The notes beneath the pieces are model-generated. The model was not told the DNA's origin. It searched no databases and saw only the letters and a list, made by a program, of their open reading frames with translations. 64,000 bases of DNA from Sva-07 sp963743825 (lineage in GTDB: Bacteria; Actinomycetota; Acidimicrobiia; Acidimicrobiales; Ilumatobacteraceae), in the NCBI GenBank assembly GCA_963743825.1, contig CAVURC010000020.1:186001-250000 (forward strand), read 5' to 3'. Shown here in pieces: positions 46,545 through 56,434 of this stretch; position 1 is the stretch's first letter; each line of letters opens with the position of its first letter. A program made the translations under genes and the position numbers.

Positions 46545-48782
46545 TCAGGCGAGGGCGTCGATGATCGTGTTGAAGGTCGGGCTGGGACGCATGATCGCCG
46601 TTGCCTTCTCGGCGTCGGGGGCGTAGTAGCCACCGATGTCGGCGGGCTGACCCTGCACCGCGAGAAGCTCGTCGACGATGGCCTGCTCGTTGGCCGACAG
46701 TTCCGCCGCGATCGGAGCGAAGGCCGCCGCCAGCTCGGCGTCACGGGTCTGCGCGGCGAGTGCTTGCGCCCAGTACAGCGCGATGTAGAAGTGGCTCCCC
46801 CGGTTGTCGATCTGGCCGAGGCGCCGCGCCGGCGACTTGCCGTTCTCGAGCAACTGACCCGTCGCGGCATCGAGCGTGTCACCGAGGATTCGAGCCCGCT
46901 CGTTACCGGTCACGTTCGCCAGGTGCTCGAACGACACGGCCAGCGCCAGGAACTCACCGAGCGAGTCCCAACGCAGGTAGTTCTCCTTCACCAGTTGCTG
47001 CACGTGCTTGGGAGCAGAACCACCGGCTCCGGTCTCGAAGAGTCCACCGCCGTTGAGGAGCGGGACGATCGACAGCATCTTGGCGCTCGTGCCGAGCTCG
47101 AGGATCGGAAAGAGGTCGGTCAGATAGTCGCGCAGCACGTTGCCGGTCACCGAGATCGTGTCCTCACCCCGACGGATCCGTTCGATCGAGAATGTCGTGG
47201 CGTCCTCGGGTGACATGATCTCGATCTGCAGGCCGGCCGTGTCGTGGTCGCCGAGGTACTGGCGCACCTTCGTGATGAGTTGTGCATCGTGCGCACGCGT
47301 GTCGTCGAGCCAGAACACCGCTGGCGAGCCGGTGGCGCGGGCCCGATCGACGGCGAGACGTACCCAGTCGCGGATCGGCTCGTCCTTCACCTGGCAGGCC
47401 CGGAAGATGTCGCCGGCAGCGACGGTCTGTTCCATCAGGGTGGCACCGGTCGCGACGTCGACCACACGAATCGACCCGGCCGAAGCTGCCTCGAAGGTCT
47501 TGTCGTGGCTGCCGTACTCCTCGGCCTTCTGTGCCATCAAGCCGACGTTCGGGACGGTGCCCATGGTCGACGGATCGAACGCGCCGTTGACGCGGCAGTC
47601 GTCGATCACTGCCTGGTACACGCCGGCATAGCAGCTGTCGGGGATGACCGCCTTGGTGTCCTGCGGTTCGCCGGCCTTGTTCCACATCTGTCCCGACGTG
47701 CGGATCATCGCCGGCATCGATGCGTCGACGATCACGTCGCTCGGAACGTGGAGGTTGGTGATTCCGTGGTCGGAGTCGACCATCGCCAGGTCCGGTCCGT
47801 TCTCGTAGGCCGTTGCGATGTCGGCCTCGATGGCGGCCCGCTGGTCGGCAGGCATCGACTCGACCGCAGCGAGCACGCTCGCCCAACCGTTGTTCGGGTC
47901 ACCCCCGGCGGCGGCGATGGCGTCACCGTGCTCGGCGAAGACGTCGGCGAAGAACACCTCGACTGCGTGGCCGAACATGATCGGGTCGGAGACCTTCATC
48001 ATCGTCGCTTTGAGGTGGATCGAGAACAGCACGCCTTCGGCCCGTGCGTCGGCGATCTGCTCGGCCAGGAAGGTCCGCAGCGCGGCCACCTCCATGACGG
48101 TCGAGTCGACGACTTCGCCGGCGAGCACCGGGAAGGCATCCTTGAGCACCGTCACGGTTTCGTCGGCGTCGACGTGCTCGATTCGAAGCGTCGTGTCGCC
48201 TGCCAACGTGATCGCCTGCTCATTCGAGCGGAAGTCGTGGTCGCCCATCGTCGCGACGTGGGTCTTCGAGTCACTCGACCACGCACCCATCGAGTGTGGG
48301 TGCGACTTGGCGTAGTCCTTCACGGCCTTGGGGGCGCGCCGGTCGGAGTTGCCCTGACGCAGCACCGGGTTGACGGCCGATCCCATCACCTTGCCGTAGC
48401 GCTGCTTGATCTCGATCTCCTCGGGCGTCGAGGGCTCGTCGGGATAGGCAGGGATGTCGTAGCCCTCCGCCTGCAGTTCGGCGATGGCCGCCTTCATCTG
48501 CGGCACCGATGCGCTGACGTTGGGAAGCTTGATGATGTTCGCCGCCGGCGTGAGTGCGAGCTCGCCGAGCTCGGTCAGCGCATCACCGACTCGCTGTTCG
48601 GGCGTCAGGTTCTCGGGGAAGTTGGCAAGGATCCGCCCGGCAAGGGAGATGTCGCGGGTTTCCACGTCGATGCCAGCGGCACCGGCGAACGCCTCGACGA
48701 TCGGCAGCAGCGAATAGGTCGCCAGCGCCGGTGCCTCGTCGGTGAACGTGTAGATGATGGTGGACGGGGTGATCTCGCTCAT
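46545..48782 (-). CDS. icd: Monomeric NADP-dependent isocitrate dehydrogenase
   Basis: Oxidative decarboxylation of isocitrate to 2-oxoglutarate. The 745-residue length marks the monomeric IDH-II type, distinct from the roughly 420-residue dimeric enzyme. Recognisable segments are IIYTFTDEAPALATYSLLPI, LRQGNSDRRAPKAVKDYA, the LKATMMKVSDPIMFGH substrate region and DRARATGSPAVFWLD. The start is ATG 48782. About 25 bp upstream two direct repeats (48807-48825) could bind a regulator. Confidence 0.96.
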   Translation of the reverse strand: MSEITPSTIIYTFTDEAPALATYSLLPIVEAFAGAAGIDVETRDISLAGRILANFPENLTPEQRVGDALTELGELALTPAANIIKLPNVSASVPQMKAAIAELQAEGYDIPAYPDEPSTPEEIEIKQRYGKVMGSAVNPVLRQGNSDRRAPKAVKDYAKSHPHSMGAWSSDSKTHVATMGDHDFRSNEQAITLAGDTTLRIEHVDADETVTVLKDAFPVLAGEVVDSTVMEVAALRTFLAEQIADARAEGVLFSIHLKATMMKVSDPIMFGHAVEVFFADVFAEHGDAIAAAGGDPNNGWASVLAAVESMPADQRAAIEADIATAYENGPDLAMVDSDHGITNLHVPSDVIVDASMPAMIRTSGQMWNKAGEPQDTKAVIPDSCYAGVYQAVIDDCRVNGAFDPSTMGTVPNVGLMAQKAEEYGSHDKTFEAASAGSIRVVDVATGATLMEQTVAAGDIFRACQVKDEPIRDWVRLAVDRARATGSPAVFWLDDTRAHDAQLITKVRQYLGDHDTAGLQIEIMSPEDATTFSIERIRRGEDTISVTGNVLRDYLTDLFPILELGTSAKMLSIVPLLNGGGLFETGAGGSAPKHVQQLVKENYLRWDSLGEFLALAVSFEHLANVTGNERARILGDTLDAATGQLLENGKSPARRLGQIDNRGSHFYIALYWAQALAAQTRDAELAAAFAPIAAELSANEQAIVDELLAVQGQPADIGGYYAPDAEKATAIMRPSPTFNTIIDALA

Positions 48783-48806
48783 GGGGGTTCCTGCTCGTTC
48801 GGGTCG

Positions 48807-48825
48807 ACTTGTCTACAACTTGTCT
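48807..48825 (-). promoter_or_regulatory. Direct repeats upstream of icd
   Basis: ACTTGTCT occurs at 48807-48814 and 48818-48825, a spacing of 11 bp, about one helical turn, which suits a dimeric or tandem-bound regulator. It lies 25 bp before the icd start codon. The regulator is unknown. Confidence 0.4.
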
Positions 48826-48895
48826 GCACTGTAGCAACCGGAGGCTGCGGGCTCCACAGGAACGGGCGGGCCATCACGCTCTACGCTCGACACCG

Positions 48896-50002
48896 ATGGA
48901 CTTCGACTGGACACCCGAGCAGACGGCTCTTCGCGACCAGGCCCGCGCGGTGGCCGCCGAGGCGGTGGCGCGCCACGGACGCCACAACGACTCGTGGATC
49001 AACGGGTTCTCGAAGGACTTCGCGAGGGAGATGGCCGCGCACGGATGGATCGGAATGACCTGGCCGGTCGAGTTCGGTGGCGGTGGCCAACCTGCCATCA
49101 ACCGGCTCATCGTCGGCGAGGAGCTGATCGCAGCCGGCGCCCCGATCGCGGCGATGTGGTTCGCCGACCGCCAGATGGGCCCGACCCTGATCAAGTACGC
49201 CACGCAGGATCAACAGGCCGAGTTCCTCCCGGGGATCCTGTCGGGCGAGACAACGTGGTGCATCGGCATGTCCGAGCCGAACTCGGGCTCCGACCTGGCG
49301 TCGCTCACCACCAGCGCAGTTCGCGCCGGCGACGACTTCGTCATCAACGGACAGAAGATCTGGACGAGCTTCGGCGAGCTCGCGGATTACTGCTACCTCA
49401 TCTGTCGCACCGACGCCGACGGTCCGGCACACACCGGGATCAGCGAGATCATCGTGGCGATGGACACGCCCGGCATCGAGGTGCGACCGATCACCGACAT
49501 GACCACGAATCGCCACTTCTGCGAGGTGTTCTTCACCGACGTGCGGGTGCCGGTCACCAATCTCGTCGGTGTCGAGGGCAACGCGTTCAAGCAGACCATG
49601 GCGCAACTCGAACACGAGCGCGGCGGCATCGATCGCCTCGTGTCGAACCGAGCGCTCTACGAGCTCGCCATCGCTCGTGCCGACCGCTGCGATCCTCGGG
49701 TACGCCAGGAGATCGCGGCGCTCGAAACCGGGTACCGCATCGGACGCATCCTCGTCACCCGAGAGGTGCTCCGCCAGGCACCCGCCGGGTTCTCGGCCGC
49801 CACCAAGTGCTTCTGTACCGAGCACGAGATCCGTGTGGCCGAGTTCGTGGCCCGGACCTTCGGCGCCGACGCGCTCCTGTGGGACGACGTCACGCGCGGT
49901 CTCGTGTACGCGCCCGGCTACACGATCATGGGCGGCACGTCCGACATCATGCGCAACATCCTCGGCGAGCGGGTCCTCGGACTCCCCCGCGAACCTCGCT
50001 GA
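48896..50002 (+). CDS. Acyl-CoA dehydrogenase
   Basis: A 368-residue FAD enzyme for the first step of acyl-CoA beta-oxidation. It has the N-terminal FDWTPEQTALRDQARA, the FAD/substrate segment WCIGMSEPNSGSDLASL, NGQKIWTS, and the C-terminal GGTSDIMRNILGERVLGLPR. ATG 48896 is chosen (MDFDWTPEQ). It is divergent from icd, with the icd operator candidate between them. The alpha/beta hydrolase follows by 17 bp. Chain-length preference cannot be told. Confidence 0.92.
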   Translation: MDFDWTPEQTALRDQARAVAAEAVARHGRHNDSWINGFSKDFAREMAAHGWIGMTWPVEFGGGGQPAINRLIVGEELIAAGAPIAAMWFADRQMGPTLIKYATQDQQAEFLPGILSGETTWCIGMSEPNSGSDLASLTTSAVRAGDDFVINGQKIWTSFGELADYCYLICRTDADGPAHTGISEIIVAMDTPGIEVRPITDMTTNRHFCEVFFTDVRVPVTNLVGVEGNAFKQTMAQLEHERGGIDRLVSNRALYELAIARADRCDPRVRQEIAALETGYRIGRILVTREVLRQAPAGFSAATKCFCTEHEIRVAEFVARTFGADALLWDDVTRGLVYAPGYTIMGGTSDIMRNILGERVLGLPREPR

Positions 50003-50019
50003 TCTGACAAGGTTGAACC

Positions 50020-50907
50020 ATGGCGCAGCGGCCTGAGTTCCTGGAGTTCCGCATCGACGCCACGGACGACGTCACGCTCGGTGCACTGCGATGGCCCGGG
50101 CTCCTCGGCACTGCGACGATCGTGGCCGTCCACGGCATCACTTCGAACGCATGGGTCTGGGATCCGGTCGCTCACCATCTCGCCGGCGGCGCCGAGATCA
50201 TCGCGCTCGATCTGCGCGGCCGGGGCCGCAGTTTCGACGCTCCCGGGCCATTCGGGATCCGGCGGCACGCCGACGACGTCGCCGCAGTCATCGAACAGCT
50301 CGGCTCGCCGGCAGTCGTCGTCGGCCACTCGATGGGAGCGTTCGTGGCACTGATGGCCGCCGAACGTCATCCCGACGTCGTCAGCGATGTCGTCTTGGTC
50401 GACGGCGGGACACCACTCCCCCGACCGACGGGACCGGACGTCGACCTCGATGCCGTCCTCGACTCCACGCTCGGTCCCGGCATCGAACGAATTACGACCA
50501 CATGGCCCGATCGCGTCTCCTACCAGGCGATGTGGGCGAGTCATCCGGCGTTCGTCGACGGGATCAGCCCCGACCTCGAACGTAATCTCCTCGCCGAACT
50601 GGTCGCCGTCGACGGCGGCTTTCGCGTCGGCGTGAGCGAAGCAGCGGTGCGCCAGGACGGTCGGGATCTGCTCGCCGACGACGAGGTCAGGACACTGCTC
50701 GACCGGCGCCGCGAACGAACGACGATCGTGCGCGCCGAGTTCGGTATGTTCGGCGAGCCACCCGGCTTCATCCCGCCCGAGGAACGCGATCGATATCCAC
50801 AACATCACTGGGTCGAGGGTCCGGGCCTGAACCACTACACGGTGATGAACAGCTCGAACGGCGCGGCGCTCGTGGCTGACGCCGTCCGCCAGAACCTGAT
50901 GCCCTGA
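50020..50907 (+). CDS. Alpha/beta hydrolase
   Basis: A 295-residue hydrolase with the oxyanion region AVHGITSNAWVWD, the segment DLRGRGRS, the nucleophile elbow GHSMGA and a likely catalytic His near LNHYTVM. It follows the acyl-CoA dehydrogenase closely, which suggests thioester or ester hydrolysis in the same pathway; this is inference. No lid insertion stands out. Confidence 0.85.
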   Translation: MAQRPEFLEFRIDATDDVTLGALRWPGLLGTATIVAVHGITSNAWVWDPVAHHLAGGAEIIALDLRGRGRSFDAPGPFGIRRHADDVAAVIEQLGSPAVVVGHSMGAFVALMAAERHPDVVSDVVLVDGGTPLPRPTGPDVDLDAVLDSTLGPGIERITTTWPDRVSYQAMWASHPAFVDGISPDLERNLLAELVAVDGGFRVGVSEAAVRQDGRDLLADDEVRTLLDRRRERTTIVRAEFGMFGEPPGFIPPEERDRYPQHHWVEGPGLNHYTVMNSSNGAALVADAVRQNLMP

Positions 50908-50945
50908 CGATTGCTACGGTACGTCGACATCACCAGGAGGCTCAC

Positions 50946-51380
50946 ATGTACACATCGATCGTGGTCGGTACCGACGGATCGCCGACCGCAGCCAAAGCGG
51001 TCACCCATGCAGCGACGTTGGCCGCGCTGACCGGCGCTCATCTCCATGTCGCCATGGTGGCGCCGAGGATCCCGGTCCTGGTGGCGCCCGACATGGTGGT
51101 CGCCTCGAACGAATGGGGCGAGGCGAGCGAACAGTCCACACGGCTCGGGCTCGAAGCCGCAGCGGCCCTTGCGGCCGAGGCGGGCGCCCAGGTGACGACT
51201 CACGCTCTCGGCGGTGATCCCGCCGATGCGCTGCTGTCGCTGTGCGAGCAGGTCGACGCCGATCTGCTCGTCATCGGCAACCGCGGCATGCATGGAGCAC
51301 GGCGCTTCCTGCTCGGCAGCGTGTCGAGTCGATGTGCTCATCACGCCGGGTGCTCCGTCCTCATCGTGCAGACGTCCTGA
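50946..51380 (+). CDS. Universal stress protein
   Basis: A 144-residue UspA-fold protein: MYTSIVVGTDGSPTAAKAV at the start and the nucleotide motif GNRGMHGARRFLLGSVS (G2xG9GS type), so it probably binds ATP. A strong ribosome site AGGAGG lies at 50935-50940. It may have its own promoter in the 38 bp after the hydrolase. The amidase gene starts 17 bp after its stop. Confidence 0.92.
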   Translation: MYTSIVVGTDGSPTAAKAVTHAATLAALTGAHLHVAMVAPRIPVLVAPDMVVASNEWGEASEQSTRLGLEAAAALAAEAGAQVTTHALGGDPADALLSLCEQVDADLLVIGNRGMHGARRFLLGSVSSRCAHHAGCSVLIVQTS

Positions 51381-51397
51381 GTCGATCGAGACGCCCG

Positions 51398-52813
51398 ATG
51401 ACTGCATCGCTCCCCGACGCCACCGAACTCGCCGCGCTGATCCGATCGGGCGCGGCGTCGCCCCTCGAACTCGTCGACGACGCCATCGAGCGCGTGCAAC
51501 GTCTCGACCCGACCGTCAATGCGGTCATCCACGAGCGCTTCGAGGCAGCTCGCGCCGAAGCGGTCGGGCCGATCCCCGATGGTCCGTTCCGAGGTGTCCC
51601 CTTCCTGGTCAAGGACCTCGGCTGCGAGATTGCCGGAGAGCCGCACACGATGGGCAACCAGGCGCTCAAGGACGCCGGCGTGCGATCGACCGCGAACTCG
51701 TACCTCTATGAGTCGATCCGTGCTGCGGGCCTGATCACGCTCGGCCGGACGAACACGCCGGAGTTGGGTGGCACGGTCACCACCGAGCCGCTGGCGTTCG
51801 GCGCAACGCGCAACCCGTGGAACACCGATCACTCCACCGGCGGCTCCTCCGGTGGATCGGCAGCCGCCGTGTCGGCCGGCATGGTTCCGATGGCGCATGC
51901 GAGTGACGGCGGCGGATCGATCCGAGTACCGGCGAGCGAATGCGGCGTGGTCGGGCTCAAGCCGAGCAGGGGCCGAATCACCCATGGTCCGGCGTTGGGT
52001 GAAGGGTGGGCGGGCGCCACGACCGATGGCGTCGTGTCGCGTTCGGTCCGTGACACCGCTGCGATGCTCGACGTGATGAGCGGCCGTCACACCGGCGATC
52101 CGTACACGGCGGCACCGCCGACACGTCCGTTCGCTGACGAGGTCGGCCTGGATCCGGGTCGGCTCCGAGTCGGACTCGCTCCGGACCACGGCGGCGTCAC
52201 CACTGACCCGGAGTGTGTCGTTGCCGTCGAGCGTGCCGGCGCACTGTTGGAGTCACTCGGGCACGAGGTCGAAGTTGCCCAGCCCGACGCCTTCTTCGAT
52301 GCGGAGTTCTCGCATCACTTCGTGACCATCGTCGCCGTGGCGACGGCCGTCGACTTCGCAACGATGGGCGAGGCGATCGGACGCCCGATCATCGAGCACG
52401 ACGTCGAACCGAGCAACTGGCTCATGGGCTCGATCGGTCGGGCGATCCCGGCGGCCGACTACGTCCGCTCGATCAACTGGGTCCACGCATGGTCTCGGCG
52501 CCTCCAAGCATGGTGGGATGACTTCGACGTCCTCGTGACCCCCGTGATCGCCGTGCCACCGCCCCCCATTGGATGGTTGAGCGATCCCGAACTCGGCACC
52601 GAGCGACTCACGAACATTCTGCAGTTCACGGCACAGTTCAACGTGAGCGGCCAGCCGGCGATGTCCCTCCCGCTCCACTGGAGCGACAATGGCCTGCCGA
52701 TCGGCGTGCAGTTCGTCGGACCGATCGATGACGAGGCACTGCTGCTGAGACTCGCATCGCAACTCGAGATCGCCAGTCCTTGGGCCGACCGGCGTCCGTC
52801 GATCTTCGGCTGA
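51398..52813 (+). CDS. Amidase (amidase-signature family)
   Basis: A 471-residue amidase. The Ser-cisSer-Lys centre is visible: Lys in GVPFLVKDL, the signature STGGSSGGSAAAV and the nucleophile Ser region SDGGGSIRVPA. Related enzymes hydrolyse aliphatic or aryl amides, or act as GatA, but no gatB or gatC is nearby, so a catabolic amidase is more likely. ATG 51398 is the first good start after the stress protein stop. Confidence 0.9.
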   Translation: MTASLPDATELAALIRSGAASPLELVDDAIERVQRLDPTVNAVIHERFEAARAEAVGPIPDGPFRGVPFLVKDLGCEIAGEPHTMGNQALKDAGVRSTANSYLYESIRAAGLITLGRTNTPELGGTVTTEPLAFGATRNPWNTDHSTGGSSGGSAAAVSAGMVPMAHASDGGGSIRVPASECGVVGLKPSRGRITHGPALGEGWAGATTDGVVSRSVRDTAAMLDVMSGRHTGDPYTAAPPTRPFADEVGLDPGRLRVGLAPDHGGVTTDPECVVAVERAGALLESLGHEVEVAQPDAFFDAEFSHHFVTIVAVATAVDFATMGEAIGRPIIEHDVEPSNWLMGSIGRAIPAADYVRSINWVHAWSRRLQAWWDDFDVLVTPVIAVPPPPIGWLSDPELGTERLTNILQFTAQFNVSGQPAMSLPLHWSDNGLPIGVQFVGPIDDEALLLRLASQLEIASPWADRRPSIFG

Positions 52814-52854
52814 CCGACACGACCGCACCGAGCGTTGTCGGCCACGATGGCGCA

Positions 52855-53659
52855 GTGCGTGTGCTGACGTGGAACCTCTGGTGGCGCTTCGGATCATGGG
52901 AGCAGCGCCAACAGGCGATCGTCGACACCATCGGCTCATCCGGTGCCGACGTCGTGTGCCTGCAGGAGGTGTGGGTCGACGCCGACGACGACGCTGCGGC
53001 GATCATCGCGCGGGAACTCGGCTTGCACTCCGTGCGGACCATTCCCGTCGGACGCGGCGGAGTCGGCTTCGCCAACGCGGTGCTGTCGCGATGGCCCATC
53101 GATCTGATCGCCGACGAGGCCCTTCCAGGCCATGACGGAATGCCGGGTCATCGCCGTGTGATCGCCGGTGCCGTCGGGTCGCCGTGGGGGCGATGGCCAG
53201 TCGCGTCGGCCCACCTCGATCATCGCTTCGACGAGTCCGTCACACGTCAACGCCAGGCGCGACGCCTCCTCGAGTTGGCGGAGCAGTGGCGAGGCGATCC
53301 CACGACCGATCTACCGGTCGTGATCGGCGCCGACCTGAACGCCGTCGCCGACAGCGACGAGGTTCGATTGCTGACCGGTCGGCGAGACGGCATCGGAGGA
53401 ATCGTGATGTCGGACGCCTGGGAACAGGTGGGCGAAGGGCCGGGATGGACCTGGCGCCGCGAGAATCCCCACGTCACCGACAGCGCGTGGCCGAACCGTC
53501 GCCTCGACTACGTCCTGGTCTCGTGGCCGCGCCCCAAGCCCGTCGGGAACCCGTCGAGCGGCACGGCTCGTCGGCACCGAACCGGTGGACGTCGACGGCG
53601 AACCGGTGTGGGCAAGCGACCATGCCGGTGTCGTCGTCGACCTGCTCACAACGAACTGA
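52855..53659 (+). CDS. Endonuclease/exonuclease/phosphatase-family protein (apparent frameshift near 53548)
   Basis: An EEP-fold metal-dependent phosphoesterase. Motifs are VLTWNLWW, VVCLQEVW (metal Glu), HLDHRF, IGADLNAVADSDE and RLDYVLVSW. The final SDHAGVVVDL motif (catalytic His) lies in the next frame, stopping at 53659. One extra A near 53548 would explain it, giving 267 residues. The GTG at 52855 is the likely start, although the frame is open to 52780. Substrate may be DNA, a nucleotide or a phospholipid. Confidence 0.83.
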
Positions 53660-53677
53660 GACGCGTTGCGTACGACG

Positions 53678-54391
53678 TCAGCGAACGTCGAACGCGACCG
53701 GCGTCGTCGCGCTCGGTGGAAGTGCTCCGTCGAGGAATGCTCGCATCAGCTCGACCACGGTCAGGCGAGCCAGATCGGGGTGGTCGTGCCCGGGGCACAG
53801 CAGGCGGGCGAGTCGGCGTGGCCGGTCGTCGAGCAGGTCGGCGTGGCCCATCTCTCGAACAACGACATGCGTCGCCCCGAGCGGCGCTGCAGCCGCGAAG
53901 ACGTTGTGATTGACCGGCTCGGGGGCACATCTCCCGCCACCGCCTGCGCCGATCACCAGGGTTCGACTGCCGAACCGAGCTCGAGTGGCGGTGGCATTCA
54001 GGCGGGCCGACTTCGGGCCGCCACCGTCGACCGGATCGACCACGATCAGGCCGTCGGGCGCCGTGTCACCGGCCACGATCCAGGCGACCTGCCCACCGCG
54101 GGAGTGTCCGGCGAGCCACAGCTCTGCCGGGCTGTACGACCGGCGGAGTTCGTCGACGATCGACGCGCCGACGGCCGCCTCCTGCGTCGCAGTCGGGTGG
54201 CCCGCAAGTGCGGCGGGGCCCGGCCGATACATGCGCGGGGCGACCACGACCGTGCGTTCATCGGCGAGCGCACCGAGCACCGTTCGGTACGCGGTCGGTG
54301 TGGTCATGAACCCGTGGAAGAAGACGACGAGACGATCAGGCTGACGCACTGCCGAGGCGGGCCGCCGATCGATGACGAGACGCTCGACCAT
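53678..54391 (-). CDS. Alpha/beta hydrolase (chlorophyllase/dienelactone-hydrolase-like)
   Basis: A 237-residue hydrolase with VVFFHGFMTTP, the nucleophile elbow GHSRGGQVAW, the acid region VDPVDGGGPKS and a late His in EMGHADLLDD. The GHSRGG elbow and following DPVDG resemble chlorophyllase-like enzymes. ATG 54391 is chosen; the upstream frame lacks family features. It ends 19 bp from the convergent EEP gene. Substrate unknown. Confidence 0.8.
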   Translation of the reverse strand: MVERLVIDRRPASAVRQPDRLVVFFHGFMTTPTAYRTVLGALADERTVVVAPRMYRPGPAALAGHPTATQEAAVGASIVDELRRSYSPAELWLAGHSRGGQVAWIVAGDTAPDGLIVVDPVDGGGPKSARLNATATRARFGSRTLVIGAGGGGRCAPEPVNHNVFAAAAPLGATHVVVREMGHADLLDDRPRRLARLLCPGHDHPDLARLTVVELMRAFLDGALPPSATTPVAFDVR

Positions 54392-54428
54392 GATCGATCC
54401 TTCGGTCAATCTCGTCGTGACGCCGAGG

Positions 54429-55400
54429 TCACAGTGTGACGACGACCTTGCCGTAGGTGGCCCGGTTCGCCAGATCCTGCAGGGCTGTCGCCGCATCGTC
54501 GAACGCATACGGCGGATACAGCGGCGGATCGACCGCGCCGGTCGTCGCCAGCTCGAGCAAGGTGGTCATCTGCTCACCGAGCGACTCGGGTCGCCGCCCG
54601 AGCGAAGCGCCCCAGTGCACGCCGACAATCGAATAGCTCTTGAGCAGCACATGGTTGGTGGCGACTTCGGGAATGCCTGCGACGAAGCCGATCACGAGCA
54701 ACCGCCCGTCCCAGCCCATACAGCGTCGAACCTGGTGGAACGTGTCACCGCCGACCGGGTCGTAGGCCACGTCGACGCCACCGCCGCTCGCCTCTCTGAC
54801 GAGGTCGACCCAATCGGGGGTGGCCTGGTGGTCGATCACCACGTCGGCGCCGACGTCACGGGCAAGTGCCACCTTCTCCTCGCCGCCGGCGACGGCAATC
54901 GTTCGCGCGCCGGCCGCGTTGGCCAGCTGGATCGCGGCCGTGCCCGTTCCGCCGGCGGCGCCGGTGATCAGCACCGATTCGCCGGCCTGGAGCTTGCCGC
55001 GGTCGTGCAGCGCATAGAGCGTGGTGCAGTAGTTGATCGGGATGGCCGCCGCCTGAGCTGCCGACACGCCGTCTGGCACCGGGAACACCCCTCGTGCCGG
55101 ATGCGTGACCTGTTCGGCGAGCCCGCCACCACCGAGGAAGACGACCCGCTGGCCGACGGCCAGGTCGGTGACTCCGTCGCCGAGTGCGCTGATGGTGCCG
55201 GCCAATTCGCCGCCCGGCGTGAAGCCGGGGCCGGTCTTCACCTGGTAGATCCCCCGACACTGCAGCACGTCGGGGAATGCCAGCCCGACCGCCTCGACGT
55301 CGACGAGCACCTCGCCCTCCCGTGCCGTCGGAGCGTCTTGCTCCACGAGCTCGAGTTGCTCAGCCGGTTCTCCGAGTTCGCGCAGTCGCCAGATTCGCAT
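54429..55400 (-). CDS. NADPH:quinone oxidoreductase-type zinc-free medium-chain dehydrogenase
   Basis: A 323-residue protein of the quinone oxidoreductase branch of the MDR superfamily. It shows the GroES-like N-terminal part (VGLAFPDVLQCRGIYQVK, PGGELAGTI), the nucleotide motif GAAGGTGTAAIQLA and YDPVGGDTFHQ. Zinc-binding cysteines are absent, as in QOR. Start ATG 55400, transcribed ahead of the hydrolase gene. Substrates are likely quinones or enoyl compounds. Confidence 0.9.
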   Translation of the reverse strand: MRIWRLRELGEPAEQLELVEQDAPTAREGEVLVDVEAVGLAFPDVLQCRGIYQVKTGPGFTPGGELAGTISALGDGVTDLAVGQRVVFLGGGGLAEQVTHPARGVFPVPDGVSAAQAAAIPINYCTTLYALHDRGKLQAGESVLITGAAGGTGTAAIQLANAAGARTIAVAGGEEKVALARDVGADVVIDHQATPDWVDLVREASGGGVDVAYDPVGGDTFHQVRRCMGWDGRLLVIGFVAGIPEVATNHVLLKSYSIVGVHWGASLGRRPESLGEQMTTLLELATTGAVDPPLYPPYAFDDAATALQDLANRATYGKVVVTL

Positions 55401-55492
55401 GCCGCGACCGTAGGCGGCGTTGCGACACGAGCGGGCATTGCAACGACCGGGCCGAGTTCAGCGGCCCGACATCGTGGACGTACCGTGGCGCG

Positions 55493-56434
55493 ATGGATCT
55501 CGTCCCCGTCGTCGACATCGCACACCCTGGCGCAACGTCGCTCGACGAACTCGATCGGGCGTGTCGACACCACGGCTTCTTCCTCCTCCAGGGCCACGGA
55601 CTCGACCACGTGATCGACGACACGTTCAGCGCAGCGAGGCGATTCTTCGATGCCGACCCGTCAGTCAAGGACGACGTTCGACGCGATGCCCGTGTGGCGC
55701 TCGGGTACAACGACCGCGAACTCACGAAGCGGCGACGAGACCACAAGGAGGTGTTCGACTTCGTCGATCCCACGCTGGGGCGAGCAGCCCATCACAACCG
55801 GTGGCCCGCGGTCGATGGCTTCCGGGATGCCATGGGCGCCCATTACGACGCCTTCAGCGATCTTGCTGCACGCACGACGGAGCTGGTCTTCTCGGCGCTC
55901 GGATTGTCGACCACGGCCGTCGACAGCCATCGTGGCGACCGGACCTCCAGCCACATGCGACTCAACCACTACACGATCGACGACCCGGTGCCCGAGAACC
56001 AGCGCGGCAACCTCAACGCGCTCGCTGACGATGTCGCACTCGGCGAACACACCGATTCCGGCCTGCTGACCCTGCTGATCCAAGACGCAACAGGCGGTCT
56101 GCAGGCCCTGTCGACCGATGACGGGTGGATCGACGTCGAGCCACGCCCCGGAACCGTGGTCGTCAACCTTGCCGACTGCATGCAGGTCTGGTCGAACGAT
56201 CGATACCGCGCCGCTGTTCATCGGGTCCTGCCGATGGACGCAGCCGACCGCCTGAGCATCCCCTACTTCCTCAATCCGCGCATCGACGCAGTCGTCGAGC
56301 CCGTCGACGAACTGGTCACCGGCACGCCGGTCTACCGTCCGTTCGTCTTCCGTGACTTCATCAACGCCCGAGGCGCCGACAACTACGCCGATGCCGGCCT
56401 CGACGACGTCCAGATCACCGACTACCGGTCATGA
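55493..56434 (+). CDS. Fe(II)/2-oxoglutarate-dependent oxygenase (isopenicillin N synthase-like)
   Basis: A 313-residue oxygenase. Iron ligands are His and Asp in GEHTDSGLLTLL and His in AAVHRVL; the 2-oxoglutarate Arg is in RLSIPYFLNPR. The N terminus (VPVVDIAHPG, HGFFLLQGHGLD) is the usual DIOX_N region. Family members hydroxylate or desaturate small molecules. It stands alone on the plus strand and overlaps the convergent MFS gene by six bases. Confidence 0.9.
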   Translation: MDLVPVVDIAHPGATSLDELDRACRHHGFFLLQGHGLDHVIDDTFSAARRFFDADPSVKDDVRRDARVALGYNDRELTKRRRDHKEVFDFVDPTLGRAAHHNRWPAVDGFRDAMGAHYDAFSDLAARTTELVFSALGLSTTAVDSHRGDRTSSHMRLNHYTIDDPVPENQRGNLNALADDVALGEHTDSGLLTLLIQDATGGLQALSTDDGWIDVEPRPGTVVVNLADCMQVWSNDRYRAAVHRVLPMDAADRLSIPYFLNPRIDAVVEPVDELVTGTPVYRPFVFRDFINARGADNYADAGLDDVQITDYRS

